From Clostridia bacterium (GTDB lineage: Bacteria; Bacillota; Clostridia; Christensenellales; Aristaeellaceae), in contig JAFSKN010000015.1 of NCBI GenBank assembly GCA_017448975.1, positions 108,152-172,151 on the forward strand: a stretch of DNA of 64,000 bases, given 5' to 3'. A program made the translations under genes and the position numbers. Position 1 is the first letter of the stretch. Each line of letters begins with the position of its first letter. This document shows positions 25,482-34,060 of the stretch, in pieces. The notes beneath the pieces were generated by a model. It did not search any database. It was not told the origin of the DNA and was given only the letters and a program-made list of their open reading frames with translations.

Positions 25482-25573
25482 GTGGAAAGTGAAAAGCCGT
25501 ATCGTTTATCATCACAGGCTCGCTTCGCGAGACGCGGCCCGTTTCAATCTTCACTTTCCAAATTTCACTTTTT
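25470..25573. repeat. Inverted-repeat element built from AAAGTGAAAA-type units
   Basis: The left arm (25470-25496) carries GGAAAGTGAAAA twice in tandem. The right arm (25549-25573) carries the complement TTCACTTTCC and TTTCACTTTT. Between them is a GGCTCGCTTCGCGAGAC hairpin. The element fills the gap between the CotH gene and the stop of the next gene, and resembles the differently spelled element at 35463-35546. Confidence 0.75.
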
Positions 25574-26100
25574 TATTTCGCCCAGGTCATACGCTTGAGC
25601 ACTTCCATAAAGGCTTCCTCCTCCGCCTGAGGCGTGTACACAGAATAGGCGGCGGATTCATTGCTGAAATACACGCATTTCGCGCCGCCCTTGGTGGCCA
25701 GCACGGCGGGATGATTGAGCACCGTCAGGCTGCTCACCATGGATACGGACAATTCGCTCCTCAGCAGCAGCGGGGCGGCGCTGGCGGGCCGCACGGCGGT
25801 GATCACCAGTCCATCATACTGCAAAGTGGCCACCCGCACGTTCCGGCCGTCGTGGGTGGTATTCCCCGCCTGGCCCCGGACTTTCAGACTCGGCACCACC
25901 GGCAGCGGCGCGCCGAACTGGGCGGCCAGATTCTCGGCATTGTCGATTTGAGCGGGCTGCATGCGGGAAATGGTTTCCGCTTCGTCCTCCACCACAAAGC
26001 TGCCCGCCTTGCTGTCCGCAGGGTTCTGGAGCATAACGGCGACCAGATAGATCACCGCCATAGCCAGCAGGGTGCCGATCACGGCAAAGACCTTTTTCAT
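25573..26100 (-). CDS. Hypothetical membrane-anchored protein
   Basis: The 175-aa protein has one N-terminal membrane helix (VFAVIGTLLAMAVIYLVAVML, residues 4-24 region) and an external domain of about 150 residues with no cysteine-rich or catalytic motif that I recognise. Start ATG 26100 is preferred, with GGAG and AAAGGG upstream; an upstream extension to 26139 would overlap the preceding gene. It is 19 bases downstream of another small membrane protein gene and probably cotranscribed. Its stop abuts the repeat element. No function is proposed. Confidence 0.7.
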   Translation of the reverse strand: MKKVFAVIGTLLAMAVIYLVAVMLQNPADSKAGSFVVEDEAETISRMQPAQIDNAENLAAQFGAPLPVVPSLKVRGQAGNTTHDGRNVRVATLQYDGLVITAVRPASAAPLLLRSELSVSMVSSLTVLNHPAVLATKGGAKCVYFSNESAAYSVYTPQAEEEAFMEVLKRMTWAK

Positions 26101-26119
26101 GATCCCTTTTCTCCGACCC

Positions 26120-26503
26120 TTACCTTGCTTTTCTGGCATGCCGTTTCCGACCCTCCTTGCCCCGTCTCTTTTCCCATTCCTGGCCCGCCGCCGCCCCGAT
26201 CAGGGACAAAAGCAGGCATACCAGCCCCACCCAGGCAGGGGCCGCGCCTATGATCAGCGAAAACCCGCCCACGGGCAGGCACGCCGCCAGGGGATGCGCG
26301 CCGCCCAAGGCCGCCCAGCAGGGCATCAGCAGCGCGGCCAGCGGCAATAAAGCATAGGTGAGCAGCACCATCAGCAGCACCGCCCCATCCCCTTCCATGA
26401 GAAACAGCAGCAGATACAGCCCCTGCAAAACCAGCGCAGCCAGCGCCAATACCGCGAACCGCCCCAGCGCTTTTTTCCCGGCGGGCGATAATCCCTTTGC
26501 CAT
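26120..26503 (-). CDS. Small hypothetical membrane protein
   Basis: The 127-aa protein has about three hydrophobic helices (around 17-37, 42-62, 75-105) between a basic N-terminus (GLSPAGKKALGR) and a strongly basic C-terminus (EWEKRRGKEGRKRHARKAR). ATG 26503 follows GGGAGACTGT; an ATG four codons upstream is less well spaced. It lies just before the membrane-anchored hypothetical gene. I do not recognise the family. Confidence 0.65.
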   Translation of the reverse strand: MAKGLSPAGKKALGRFAVLALAALVLQGLYLLLFLMEGDGAVLLMVLLTYALLPLAALLMPCWAALGGAHPLAACLPVGGFSLIIGAAPAWVGLVCLLLSLIGAAAGQEWEKRRGKEGRKRHARKAR

Positions 26504-26683
26504 ACAGTCTCCCATAAAAAGACAAAAATACAGCCGTCCAGGCCCACAGCATATCCTGACGCCCAGCGCTTTTCCATTTGGAAGCGCAGAGACGGCCGAC
26601 CGCGCTTCGCGCCGGTCGCCTCGTTATTATACCATACCACAGCCGCGCACGGCAAGCAAAGCGCCGTAATTGTTACAAAATGA

Positions 26684-26721
26684 TCAAAAAACGGAGCCGT
26701 TCAAACGAACTTCTCCGTTTT
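26684..26721 (-). terminator. Terminator of the sugar ABC transporter operon
   Basis: Minus strand: AAAACGGAG (26713-26721) pairs with CTCCGTTTT (26688-26696), with an inner GTTC/GAAC stem, and ends in TTTTTT. It lies just past the stop of the permease gene. Confidence 0.85.
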
Positions 26722-26745
26722 CAAGGGCCCTCCCTTTCTTTCTGT

Positions 26746-28299
26746 TTATCCCTTCACGCCGCCGGAGGTGAGGCCCGATACCAGATGCTTTTCGATGAGC
26801 ATGAACAGGATCACCACCGGGATGGTGGCCAGCAGGGCGGAGGCGAAGAGGTAATGCCATTCGATCATATTGAAGGACGAAAACTGGGTAATGCCCACGG
26901 TGATGGGTTTTTTGCCGGCGGTGGAAATGAGCACGGTGGAAATGGTGTACTCGTTCCAGGCGTTGATGAACACGAAAATCAGCGTGGTCACGATGCCCGG
27001 CGCGGCCATGGGCAGCAGCACCCGGATCAGCGCCCCCACAACGGAACAGCCGTCGATGCAGGCGGCCTGCTCCATTTCCGAGGAAATGGACACGAAGGTG
27101 CCCCGCAATAGCCAGATGGCGAAAGCCTGGTTAAAGGCCGCGTTGATCAGCATCAGGCCCAGCACGGAATCGTTGAGCTTTATCGTGATCATGAGCTGGG
27201 AAATGCCCACCAGCAGCACCACCGGAGAAAACATCTGGCTCATGATGACGAAGCCAAGGAACGCTTTCTTGCCCCGGAACCGCATGCGCGCCATGGCGTA
27301 AGCCGCCGGGATGCCGCAGAGGAGGCTGATGAACGTGGCCCCGATGGAAAGCAGCAGGCTGTTGCCTAAATAGGTGAGCACGTTCTTCCTGACGATGTCC
27401 TGGAAATTGCCCCACTTCCACTCCACCGGCAGGATATGCAGGAAATACATATCGTTGGTCTCGGCGGGAGAGCGCAGGGCGGTGATGAACATGACGTAAT
27501 AGGGATACAGGATCAGGATGGACAGGGCGATGACGAAAGCGTACAACAGGCCCCTGCCCAAAGCACTGCTCAACTGCGCGTTTTGCAGCCGCAGCACGCC
27601 GCACAGCAGCAGGAAAGCGGCGGGCAGCAGCAGCCACAGCCAGACGGTACAGGTAAAGTCCATACCGGACAGCAGGGTTTGGATCCTCTCCCCCACCCTG
27701 CCGCCGTACAGCAGGCTGTCCGCTAAGGCCAGCTGGGCCGATATGTCCGCCTGCCTTGCCCCGGACAGCACCGTGCCGATGTCCCGGGCAAAGAAGCGGG
27801 TGATATTCATGGAGAATACGGGCGGGATCAGCAGAGCCACGATGGCCAATCCCACAGCCAGCCCCTGGGCCGCACGGGAGGGCGCGAAGGTCAGCGCGGC
27901 GGCCAGGCAGGCGAAAACCAGCAGGATCAGCAGCAGCTTTCCGGCGGGAAGGCCGCTGGCGATCAGCTTCCACCCGGAAAAATGCCCTTTGGTTGAGGCG
28001 GTGAAGGTGACCATGCTGCTTTGAGTGCCGTCGGATTTATCCCGCAGGGTGACGGCTTCGTTCAGCGTCACATCGCCGAAGTCTTTGTAATCCTTCAGCG
28101 CCGCTTCCACATCGGCCTTCACGGACAGGTACTTTTCATCCCCCACGAAGGTATTGGCGGATTTTTTCGTGTAGACCGTGGTCGTTGCCTCAAACAGCGG
28201 CAGGGAGAGAAGGATCACGATCAGCAAGAGCGCGGCGGCGGCCATGACCGTGCCCCATTTCCGGGAACGGGGCCGGGCGTCGGGAGCGAGCTTTTTCAT
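26746..28299 (-). CDS. Sugar ABC transporter permease (MalG-type) with long N-terminal extension
   Basis: The last roughly 270 residues of this 517-aa protein are an ordinary MalG-type inner-membrane permease, with LYPYYVMFITALRSP, the EAA-like loop EQAACIDGCSVVGALIRVLLPMAAP (given in parts: EQAACIDGCSVVGA, LIRVLLPMAAPG) and a GLTSGGVKG end. Before it lie about 250 extra residues. These hold a first helix (about 15-35), an external stretch of about 90 residues, two helices (about 125-180), a second external stretch and another helix. ATG 28299 overlaps the upstream permease stop by four bases (ATGA) and has AGGAGG. No ATPase gene is nearby; such importers often share a distant MsmK-type ATPase. 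Confidence 0.85.
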   Translation of the reverse strand: MKKLAPDARPRSRKWGTVMAAAALLLIVILLSLPLFEATTTVYTKKSANTFVGDEKYLSVKADVEAALKDYKDFGDVTLNEAVTLRDKSDGTQSSMVTFTASTKGHFSGWKLIASGLPAGKLLLILLVFACLAAALTFAPSRAAQGLAVGLAIVALLIPPVFSMNITRFFARDIGTVLSGARQADISAQLALADSLLYGGRVGERIQTLLSGMDFTCTVWLWLLLPAAFLLLCGVLRLQNAQLSSALGRGLLYAFVIALSILILYPYYVMFITALRSPAETNDMYFLHILPVEWKWGNFQDIVRKNVLTYLGNSLLLSIGATFISLLCGIPAAYAMARMRFRGKKAFLGFVIMSQMFSPVVLLVGISQLMITIKLNDSVLGLMLINAAFNQAFAIWLLRGTFVSISSEMEQAACIDGCSVVGALIRVLLPMAAPGIVTTLIFVFINAWNEYTISTVLISTAGKKPITVGITQFSSFNMIEWHYLFASALLATIPVVILFMLIEKHLVSGLTSGGVKG

Positions 28300-29183
28300 A
28301 AATCCTCCTCCTTCCGCATGGAGATCATCATGTAGGCCCCGGCCACGATGCACAGGATCACGAACCCGATGACGCTCAGGGCCGTGGCCGCGCCCTTCTG
28401 CTGGTCGTAGAAGGCCCGCATGTAGAGCAGCGTCACCATGGTGTCGGTCTTATTGGCGGGCGCGCCCTTGGTGATGGTATATACGATGGGGAAGGAATTG
28501 AACACATAGATAATGTTCAGCACCGTGCTCACGGTCAAGCTGGGCCGCACCAGCGGCAGCGTCACGTGCCGCAGCTTTTTCCAAAAGCCCGCGCCGTCCA
28601 CGGTGGCCGCCTCATAGTACGCCGCGTCGATGCTCTGCAGGCCGGACAGCACACAGAACGTGACGAAGGGGATGGTGACGAAAATGCCGATGCCGCACTC
28701 CCAGGCGAACTCGATCTGATAGGTGAGCCGCCAGTTGACGGCGGTTTTCAGGATGCCTAAGTTCAGCAGCACGTTGTTCAGATTGCCGTACTCGTACTTG
28801 ATGATGTAGTTCCACACGCTGGCCTGGATCACCAGAGACGTGGCCCAGGGGAAAATCACGATGGAGCGGGCGATCTTGCGGCCGAAGAATTCCGTGTTCA
28901 GGGCCATGGCGATGATGAACCCCAAAAGCGTTGAAATGCCCACCACGCTCACCACCCACACGGCGGTGTTCTGCATCACCACGCCGAAGGCCTTATCGTT
29001 GAACGCGGCCACAAAGTTGTCCAGCCCCGCGAAGCCGCCGATCACGCCCGCGCGGCTGATTTCGCTGAAGGACAGCCGGAATACGATCAGGATGGGGAAT
29101 ACCACAAAAATCGTCATCAAAAGGATGCTGGGCAGCAGCCACAGATACGGCACCCATTTCTTGCGCACCAGGATCGTATTCAT
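28296..29183 (-). CDS. Sugar ABC transporter permease (MalF/UgpA-type)
   Basis: The 295-aa protein has six predicted membrane helices: the first after WVPYLWLLPSILLM, then the GLDNFVAAF loop and the coupling loop YYEAATVDGAGFWKKLRHVTLPLVRP (in parts: YYEAATVDGAGF, WKKLRHVTLPLV). It pairs with the MalG-type permease immediately downstream and would import an oligosaccharide supplied by the binding protein encoded upstream. AGGAGG precedes ATG 29183. It is a normal member of the family in length and motifs. The substrate cannot be read. Confidence 0.9.
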   Translation of the reverse strand: MNTILVRKKWVPYLWLLPSILLMTIFVVFPILIVFRLSFSEISRAGVIGGFAGLDNFVAAFNDKAFGVVMQNTAVWVVSVVGISTLLGFIIAMALNTEFFGRKIARSIVIFPWATSLVIQASVWNYIIKYEYGNLNNVLLNLGILKTAVNWRLTYQIEFAWECGIGIFVTIPFVTFCVLSGLQSIDAAYYEAATVDGAGFWKKLRHVTLPLVRPSLTVSTVLNIIYVFNSFPIVYTITKGAPANKTDTMVTLLYMRAFYDQQKGAATALSVIGFVILCIVAGAYMMISMRKEEDL

Positions 29184-29250
29184 GGCAAAACCTCCTGTAC
29201 AGAGAATGAAAGAAAGGGCCGGTTCTTACCGGCCCCATGCTGTGTAACGG

Positions 29251-29874
29251 TTATTTGGTCAGCGAAGCCTGGAGCTCGTCCAGCAGGGTCTTCACGTCGC
29301 CGCCGGTCAGGGCGTTCTGTTCCACGTTGATGACGCCCATCTTGATGGCGTCCCAGTTGTCCAGGGCGGTGGGATAGAACTGGCAGCTGTCCAGCACCTT
29401 CAGCCATGCTTCAAAGGAAGGATTGGCTTCCACCAGCGCGGCCACGGAGCTGTTGACGGCGGGCAGGAAGCCTTCCATGGAGACCCAGCCCACATAGTTT
29501 TCGGGCGCGTAGAAGAAGGTGAGGAACTTGCCGATGGCTTCCTTGCGGGCGGCGTCCTGCTCGGCGGTCAGGCTGTCATCCTTGAAAGCCATCACGCGGT
29601 CCATAACGCCGGTAGCGCCGGGGTTCGCGCCTTCGTTGACGGGCAGCGCGGCGGTGGCGAAGTTGATGCCCGCATAGCCCTTCTGCTCCAGGTAGTCAGG
29701 CAGCTGGTTGGGCGCGATCACCATGGCCAGCTTGCCCGCGCCGAACATATCCTGCAGGTCATAGCGGGTCTGGGTGGCGGGGTTGGGGTTGGTGTAGCCC
29801 TTGTTGTAGAGGCCGATGGCAAATTCGATGGCTTCCACATTCTTGTCGCTGTTCACGGCGATGTTGCCGTCTCA
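29251..29874 (-). pseudogene. Sugar ABC transporter substrate-binding protein, 5' half missing
   Basis: About 205 residues of the C-terminal half of a MalE-type binding protein are readable, with MFGAGKLAMVIAPNQLPDY, a LPVNEGANPGATGVMD region and a FLTFFYAPENYVGW region. The frame can be read back through DGNIAVNSDKN and then meets a TGA at about 29873. The signal peptide, lipobox and first roughly 200 residues are absent, and the sequence upstream (29875-29939) matches nothing expected. Either a deletion has joined it to the sbcC end or this is an assembly join. The two permease genes downstream look intact. Confidence 0.8.
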
Positions 29875-29939
29875 AGGCGTTTTTTTCGTAGTTTCAGCAG
29901 AAGTAATTCTTTTCCGCGCGGAACCAAATCCCACGGTTT

Positions 29940-32705
29940 TTATAGAACAACGCTCACCCTGCTGCCGCCGGTTTTTTCCTTTTTGACGATGATCTGCCGG
30001 TCGATTTCCCGGCGGAGTTCCGCCACGTGGGAAATGATGCCGATCAATCGGTTTCCTTCCGTCAGGCTGTTCAGGGCGCGCATGGCCTGGCCCAGCGTTT
30101 CTTCGTCCAGGGAGCCGAAGCCTTCGTCCACAAACATGGTATCCAGGCGGATGCCCCCGGCGCTCATTTGGATTTCTTCGGACAGGCCCAGGGCCAGGGA
30201 CAGGGAAGCGATAAAGGATTCGCCGCCGGACAGGGATTTCACGCTGCGGGTGCTGCCGTTGTAATGGTCGATCACGTCCAAATCCAGGCCGAATTGCTTC
30301 TGCATGTTATCGGCGGTTTCCCGGCGCTTCAAATCGTATTTGCCGCCGCTCATGCGCATGAGATGCACATTGGCCCGGCGCAGGATGCGGTCGAAATAGG
30401 TGATTTGCACATAGGTTTCCAGCATGATCCGTTCTTTGCCTTTGAGCTGACCGTTGGCCGTGGCGGACAGTGCGCTGACCCATTGCCATTTCTTTTCCAG
30501 CGCCGTCATGGCGCCGGCGGTGTCCCGGATATGATCCCGGGCGGCTTCGTTCGTCCGCAAGCGATGTTCTGTCTGCGTATTCGCATGGGACAGCGCCTGT
30601 TTTTGATCGGTCAAGGCGTTCTTTTCCACTGTTATTTCCTGTACGTCGATGGTTTCGGCGGTTTTCAGCAGGTCTTCGGACTGCTGAATCTGGGCTGTCA
30701 GCCGTTCGATCTCCAACTCACATTCTTTGCGGTTTTGGTTCGCTCTTTCCGCCGCGTTTTTGATACGCGACGCCTTTTCCCGCATTTCCCGGATACTCGC
30801 ATCCGCCGCCGTCCGATTGGGGAAGGGAAGCTTGGCTTTCTGCTCCGCCAGGTTCTTTTTGTTTGTTTCCAGCGTCGCTTCGTCCGACGCGATTTGAAGC
30901 CGCAGGGCGTCCAGCGTTCTTTTCCTGTTCTCCGCTTCGGCTTCCCGCTCCGGAATGAGCTTCTCCAACGCTTCCTTCCGGCGGATGCGGTTATTTTCCG
31001 CCGTGATCTGTCCCTTGATTTCTTTTTCTTCCGTCTTTGCGGCTTCCAGCAGCTTCTTTGCTTCATCTTCCGCTCGTTCAGGTTCCCACGCGCCGAGAAG
31101 GTTTTCCGCTTTTTCCTGAACGGCCTTTTCCGCCTGCTCCGCTTTTCCCATTGCCGCGCCTGCATCCCCGCTGGCCGCGTTGGCGGCTTCCCGGGCTTCC
31201 CGGGCGGCTTTTTCGGCTTTTGTGACTTTCGCTTCGTTCAAATCGGAATTTGATTTGCAGGCTTTACGCGGATGGGTCGTAGAACCGCACACAGGGCAGG
31301 GCTTGCCCTCCTCCAGCCGTTCCGCCATGATCCCGGCCTGCTCGCTGTTGAACGCCCGGCGCAGGGCGTCGGCAGCCTGCCCTTTCTGATCCGCCGTCTG
31401 TTCCGACTGAATGTACTTTTCCTTTGCCTGTTCGTATGCCGTCTTGAGTGCCGTCAGGCTGTCCAATCCCTTTTGCAAGTCCGTCAGCGCCTGTTTTCTG
31501 TCTTTGATCTGGTCCGCCTGGTGTTCAAGCTGGGCTTTCTTTTCTCCCGCGTTTTCAAGGTCCGTTTTTTCTTTGTGCAGGTTTTCCAGCTCTTCCCGCA
31601 AAGCCGCATACTCCGCCGCCTGTGTTTCTTCGTTTTTCCTGTTTGCCTGATTGTCGCTTTCCGCCTTCTCGATGGCTTGTCCGCGATGCTCCACATCGTC
31701 ATAAACGGGCAGGTCTTTTTCAATGATGGCGGCGTCTCCTTCCATTTTTTCCGCTTCGGGAACCTTCGCTTGTTCCGCTTCCAGCGTCTGTGAAAGCCGT
31801 TCCAATTCCGGCTTTTTTTCGCTCAATGCTTTCTGCGCGTCATGCAGGGCTTTTCTGGTTTTCTCCTGTTCCTCCGCCTTGGTAATCATGGCGTTCAGGG
31901 TTTCTATTTTTCCCTCCGTATCATCCAGTTCCGCTTTGATTTGCGCTTGTATCTGCCCATCCTGATTGATCAGCCGGTCCAGCAGGGAAAGCACGTCCGC
32001 CGTCAGCATGTCTCCCTGCTTTGCTTTGCGCACATCCAGGGAAAGGGGATCGTCGTCAGGGCAAAGAATGCCGCCGATGTATTGCAGCATGCTGCCCTTT
32101 TCCCTCTCCCGCTCGCCGCTGATTCGGGTCGCTTCCTTTTTCAGTTCCTCTTGAAAGGTTTCATAGATTTGGGTGCGGAAGATTTCCCGGAAATGGGCCT
32201 GCCGATCCCTGGTATCGGCCAGCAGCAGCTTCAAAAAATCCCCCTGGGCGATCATGGCGATTTGACAGAATTGTTCCTTATTAACGCCCATTATTTCGAT
32301 GATTTTCTGGGTAACATCCTTTGTTTTGGTTTCCACCCGCCCGTCGGGCAGGAACAGTTCGGCCCCGGCGAGTTGTTTGGTTTCTCCCGTGCCCCGGTTC
32401 TTTTTCCGCGTGTATTCGGGATTGCGCCGGACGGTGTATTCCTTTCCCGCATGGAGGAAGGTTAATTTCACTTCCGTGGGCGTGCCGTCCTCCGCATATT
32501 TGGAGCGCAGCATGGAAGCGTCCCGGTTCTGCCCGCTGGGTTCGCCGTACAGGGCGAAGGTGATGGCGTCAAAGATGGTGGTTTTTCCCGCCCCGGTGTC
32601 GCCGGTGATCAGATACAGGCCCTGATCGCCCAGTTTTCCCATATCGATTTCCTGGCGTCCCGCATAGGGGCCAAAGGCGGAAAGCGTCAGTTTGATGGGT
32701 CTCAT
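29940..32705 (-). CDS. sbcC: SbcC, exonuclease ATPase subunit
   Basis: The 921-aa SMC-like ATPase works with SbcD to cut hairpins and protein-blocked DNA ends. The Walker A motif GDTGAGKTTIFDA lies at about 34-46. Long coiled coils flank the zinc hook CPVCG (about 462). The signature LSGGESFIASLSLALGLS and the Walker B/D-loop DTMFVDEGFGSLDEE are near the C-terminus. Length is slightly below the usual 1000 aa, from shorter coiled coils. The start overlaps the sbcD stop by four bases, a typical coupled pair. Downstream lies the truncated binding-protein gene. Confidence 0.95.
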   Translation of the reverse strand: MRPIKLTLSAFGPYAGRQEIDMGKLGDQGLYLITGDTGAGKTTIFDAITFALYGEPSGQNRDASMLRSKYAEDGTPTEVKLTFLHAGKEYTVRRNPEYTRKKNRGTGETKQLAGAELFLPDGRVETKTKDVTQKIIEIMGVNKEQFCQIAMIAQGDFLKLLLADTRDRQAHFREIFRTQIYETFQEELKKEATRISGEREREKGSMLQYIGGILCPDDDPLSLDVRKAKQGDMLTADVLSLLDRLINQDGQIQAQIKAELDDTEGKIETLNAMITKAEEQEKTRKALHDAQKALSEKKPELERLSQTLEAEQAKVPEAEKMEGDAAIIEKDLPVYDDVEHRGQAIEKAESDNQANRKNEETQAAEYAALREELENLHKEKTDLENAGEKKAQLEHQADQIKDRKQALTDLQKGLDSLTALKTAYEQAKEKYIQSEQTADQKGQAADALRRAFNSEQAGIMAERLEEGKPCPVCGSTTHPRKACKSNSDLNEAKVTKAEKAAREAREAANAASGDAGAAMGKAEQAEKAVQEKAENLLGAWEPERAEDEAKKLLEAAKTEEKEIKGQITAENNRIRRKEALEKLIPEREAEAENRKRTLDALRLQIASDEATLETNKKNLAEQKAKLPFPNRTAADASIREMREKASRIKNAAERANQNRKECELEIERLTAQIQQSEDLLKTAETIDVQEITVEKNALTDQKQALSHANTQTEHRLRTNEAARDHIRDTAGAMTALEKKWQWVSALSATANGQLKGKERIMLETYVQITYFDRILRRANVHLMRMSGGKYDLKRRETADNMQKQFGLDLDVIDHYNGSTRSVKSLSGGESFIASLSLALGLSEEIQMSAGGIRLDTMFVDEGFGSLDEETLGQAMRALNSLTEGNRLIGIISHVAELRREIDRQIIVKKEKTGGSRVSVVL

Positions 32706-33838
32706 AGCGCCGCCTCCTTGATTTTCTCCAGCAGCTCCCGGGAAAACCGCGTTTGTTCCTCGCTCATGGGCTGGCCGTTCTGCTTTTCATAAAACTCGGC
32801 GAACAGCGCCATTTCCGTTTTCCGTTCCACGTCCTCCGCCCCGGCGATATATGCGGCGGAACGGGTGCGGGTGTTATCGTAATCCAGCTTCATGAGATTT
32901 GGGTAGACGGTGCGCAGCCGGGCCATGGCGTCGGGCACGTCCTCTTCGTCGTTCAAAATCACATGAAGATAATCGTCCACTGCCGTGTGCTCGTAATTGG
33001 CTTTCAGTGTCAGTTCATCATAGGTCCCTTTGATTTCCCGCAGGTCGTGCCGGGGCGTCAGGGGCACTGTGCGGAGATTGATGTTTCCTTTTTCCTTTAT
33101 TTCTGCTATTGTCACGGATTTGATATGGTTCTTTTCCGAGAAGGAGTATTTCAGCGGCGTTCCGCAGTAGCGGATATGACTGCTGCCGATATCCTGCGGG
33201 CCGTGAATATGCCCCAGGGCCACATAATCGAAAGGAGCGAAAACGGCGGCGTCCACATTGTCCGCTCCGCCCACGGAAATGTCCTCCGATTCGGACCTTT
33301 CCGCACCGGTCACGAACTGATGGGTCACCAGCACGTTCCGCCGCGTGGTATCGACGTTCATATGGGCGATGGCGGCGCGCACCGCGTCGGTATAGGAAAG
33401 GATTTCTTCCTCCGGAAAAACGGCGCGCACGTTGGCGGGCTTCACAAAGGGAAGCATATAGAAATCTACCGGGCCATACTGGTCGTTCACGCAAATAGGC
33501 GTGACATCCCCATCGTACACCGGCGACAGATGAATGCCGCTGGCATCCATCAAACGTCCGCCGAAAGCGATGCGCTCCGGGGAATCGTGATTGCCGCTGA
33601 TCACGAACACCCGCAGCTTTCTGTCCGCCAGCCGCACCAGAAAATCGTCGAACAGCTTTACGCCGTCCGCCGGGGGAACGGATTTGTCGTACACGTCCCC
33701 CGCGATGACCACCGCGTCGGGCTTTTCCGCGTCGATTACCCCAATGATCTCTTTCAGAATGAATTCCTGATCCTCCAGCATGGAAAACCCATTGACCCGC
33801 TTTCCCAGGTGCAGGTCGGATATATGCATCAGCTTCAA
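32702..33838 (-). CDS. sbcD: SbcD, exonuclease nuclease subunit
   Basis: The 378-aa Mre11-type metallophosphoesterase has the expected motifs in order: ISDLHLGK (about 6-13), IAGDVYDK, ISGNHDSPERIAFG and the late ALGHIHGPQDI. It supplies the nuclease active site of the SbcCD complex. The start is TTG at 33838: AAAGGAG lies about seven bases upstream and the resulting N-terminus MKLMHISDLHLGK matches the family, while the ATG at 33829 would be too far from the ribosome site. First gene of the sbcDC operon. Confidence 0.95.
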   Translation of the reverse strand: MKLMHISDLHLGKRVNGFSMLEDQEFILKEIIGVIDAEKPDAVVIAGDVYDKSVPPADGVKLFDDFLVRLADRKLRVFVISGNHDSPERIAFGGRLMDASGIHLSPVYDGDVTPICVNDQYGPVDFYMLPFVKPANVRAVFPEEEILSYTDAVRAAIAHMNVDTTRRNVLVTHQFVTGAERSESEDISVGGADNVDAAVFAPFDYVALGHIHGPQDIGSSHIRYCGTPLKYSFSEKNHIKSVTIAEIKEKGNINLRTVPLTPRHDLREIKGTYDELTLKANYEHTAVDDYLHVILNDEEDVPDAMARLRTVYPNLMKLDYDNTRTRSAAYIAGAEDVERKTEMALFAEFYEKQNGQPMSEEQTRFSRELLEKIKEAAL

Positions 33839-33909
33839 GGCAATTCTCCTTTATGCCCGTATATTTTTCCGGCAGGATTCAAGGGAACGGGCCGGTTTTC
33901 TTTCGTTTC

Positions 33910-33918
33910 AGTATAGCA
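33910..33918 (-). promoter_or_regulatory. Extended -10 promoter of sbcDC
   Basis: On the minus strand TGCTATACT gives a TATACT -10 with the extended TGn element, about 70 bases upstream of the TTG start. No convincing -35 is seen. Confidence 0.5.
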
Positions 33919-33980
33919 CAGGAGGGAAAAAACCGCCAGAAATTTCTTTCGTGGTCGTTATTGCTTTTGCGCGCTTCCAG

Positions 33981-34009
33981 TGGAAATCCGCCGCGGAATA
34001 TGTTATAAT
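33981..34009 (+). promoter_or_regulatory. Promoter of the CNNM/CBS transporter gene
   Basis: A perfect TATAAT (34004-34009) has a TGn extension and a TGGAAA -35 (33981-33986) at 17 bases. It diverges from the sbcDC promoter. Confidence 0.75.
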
Positions 34010-34060
34010 TCTGTTACGGCATATCCTGTGCCACGCAAACAGAAACGGAGTGATTTTTTC

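Noticed and set aside
29251-29856. Intact small periplasmic protein of 201 aa
   Set aside because: Homology to MalE-type proteins begins in mid-domain and no signal peptide exists; a truncated gene explains it better.
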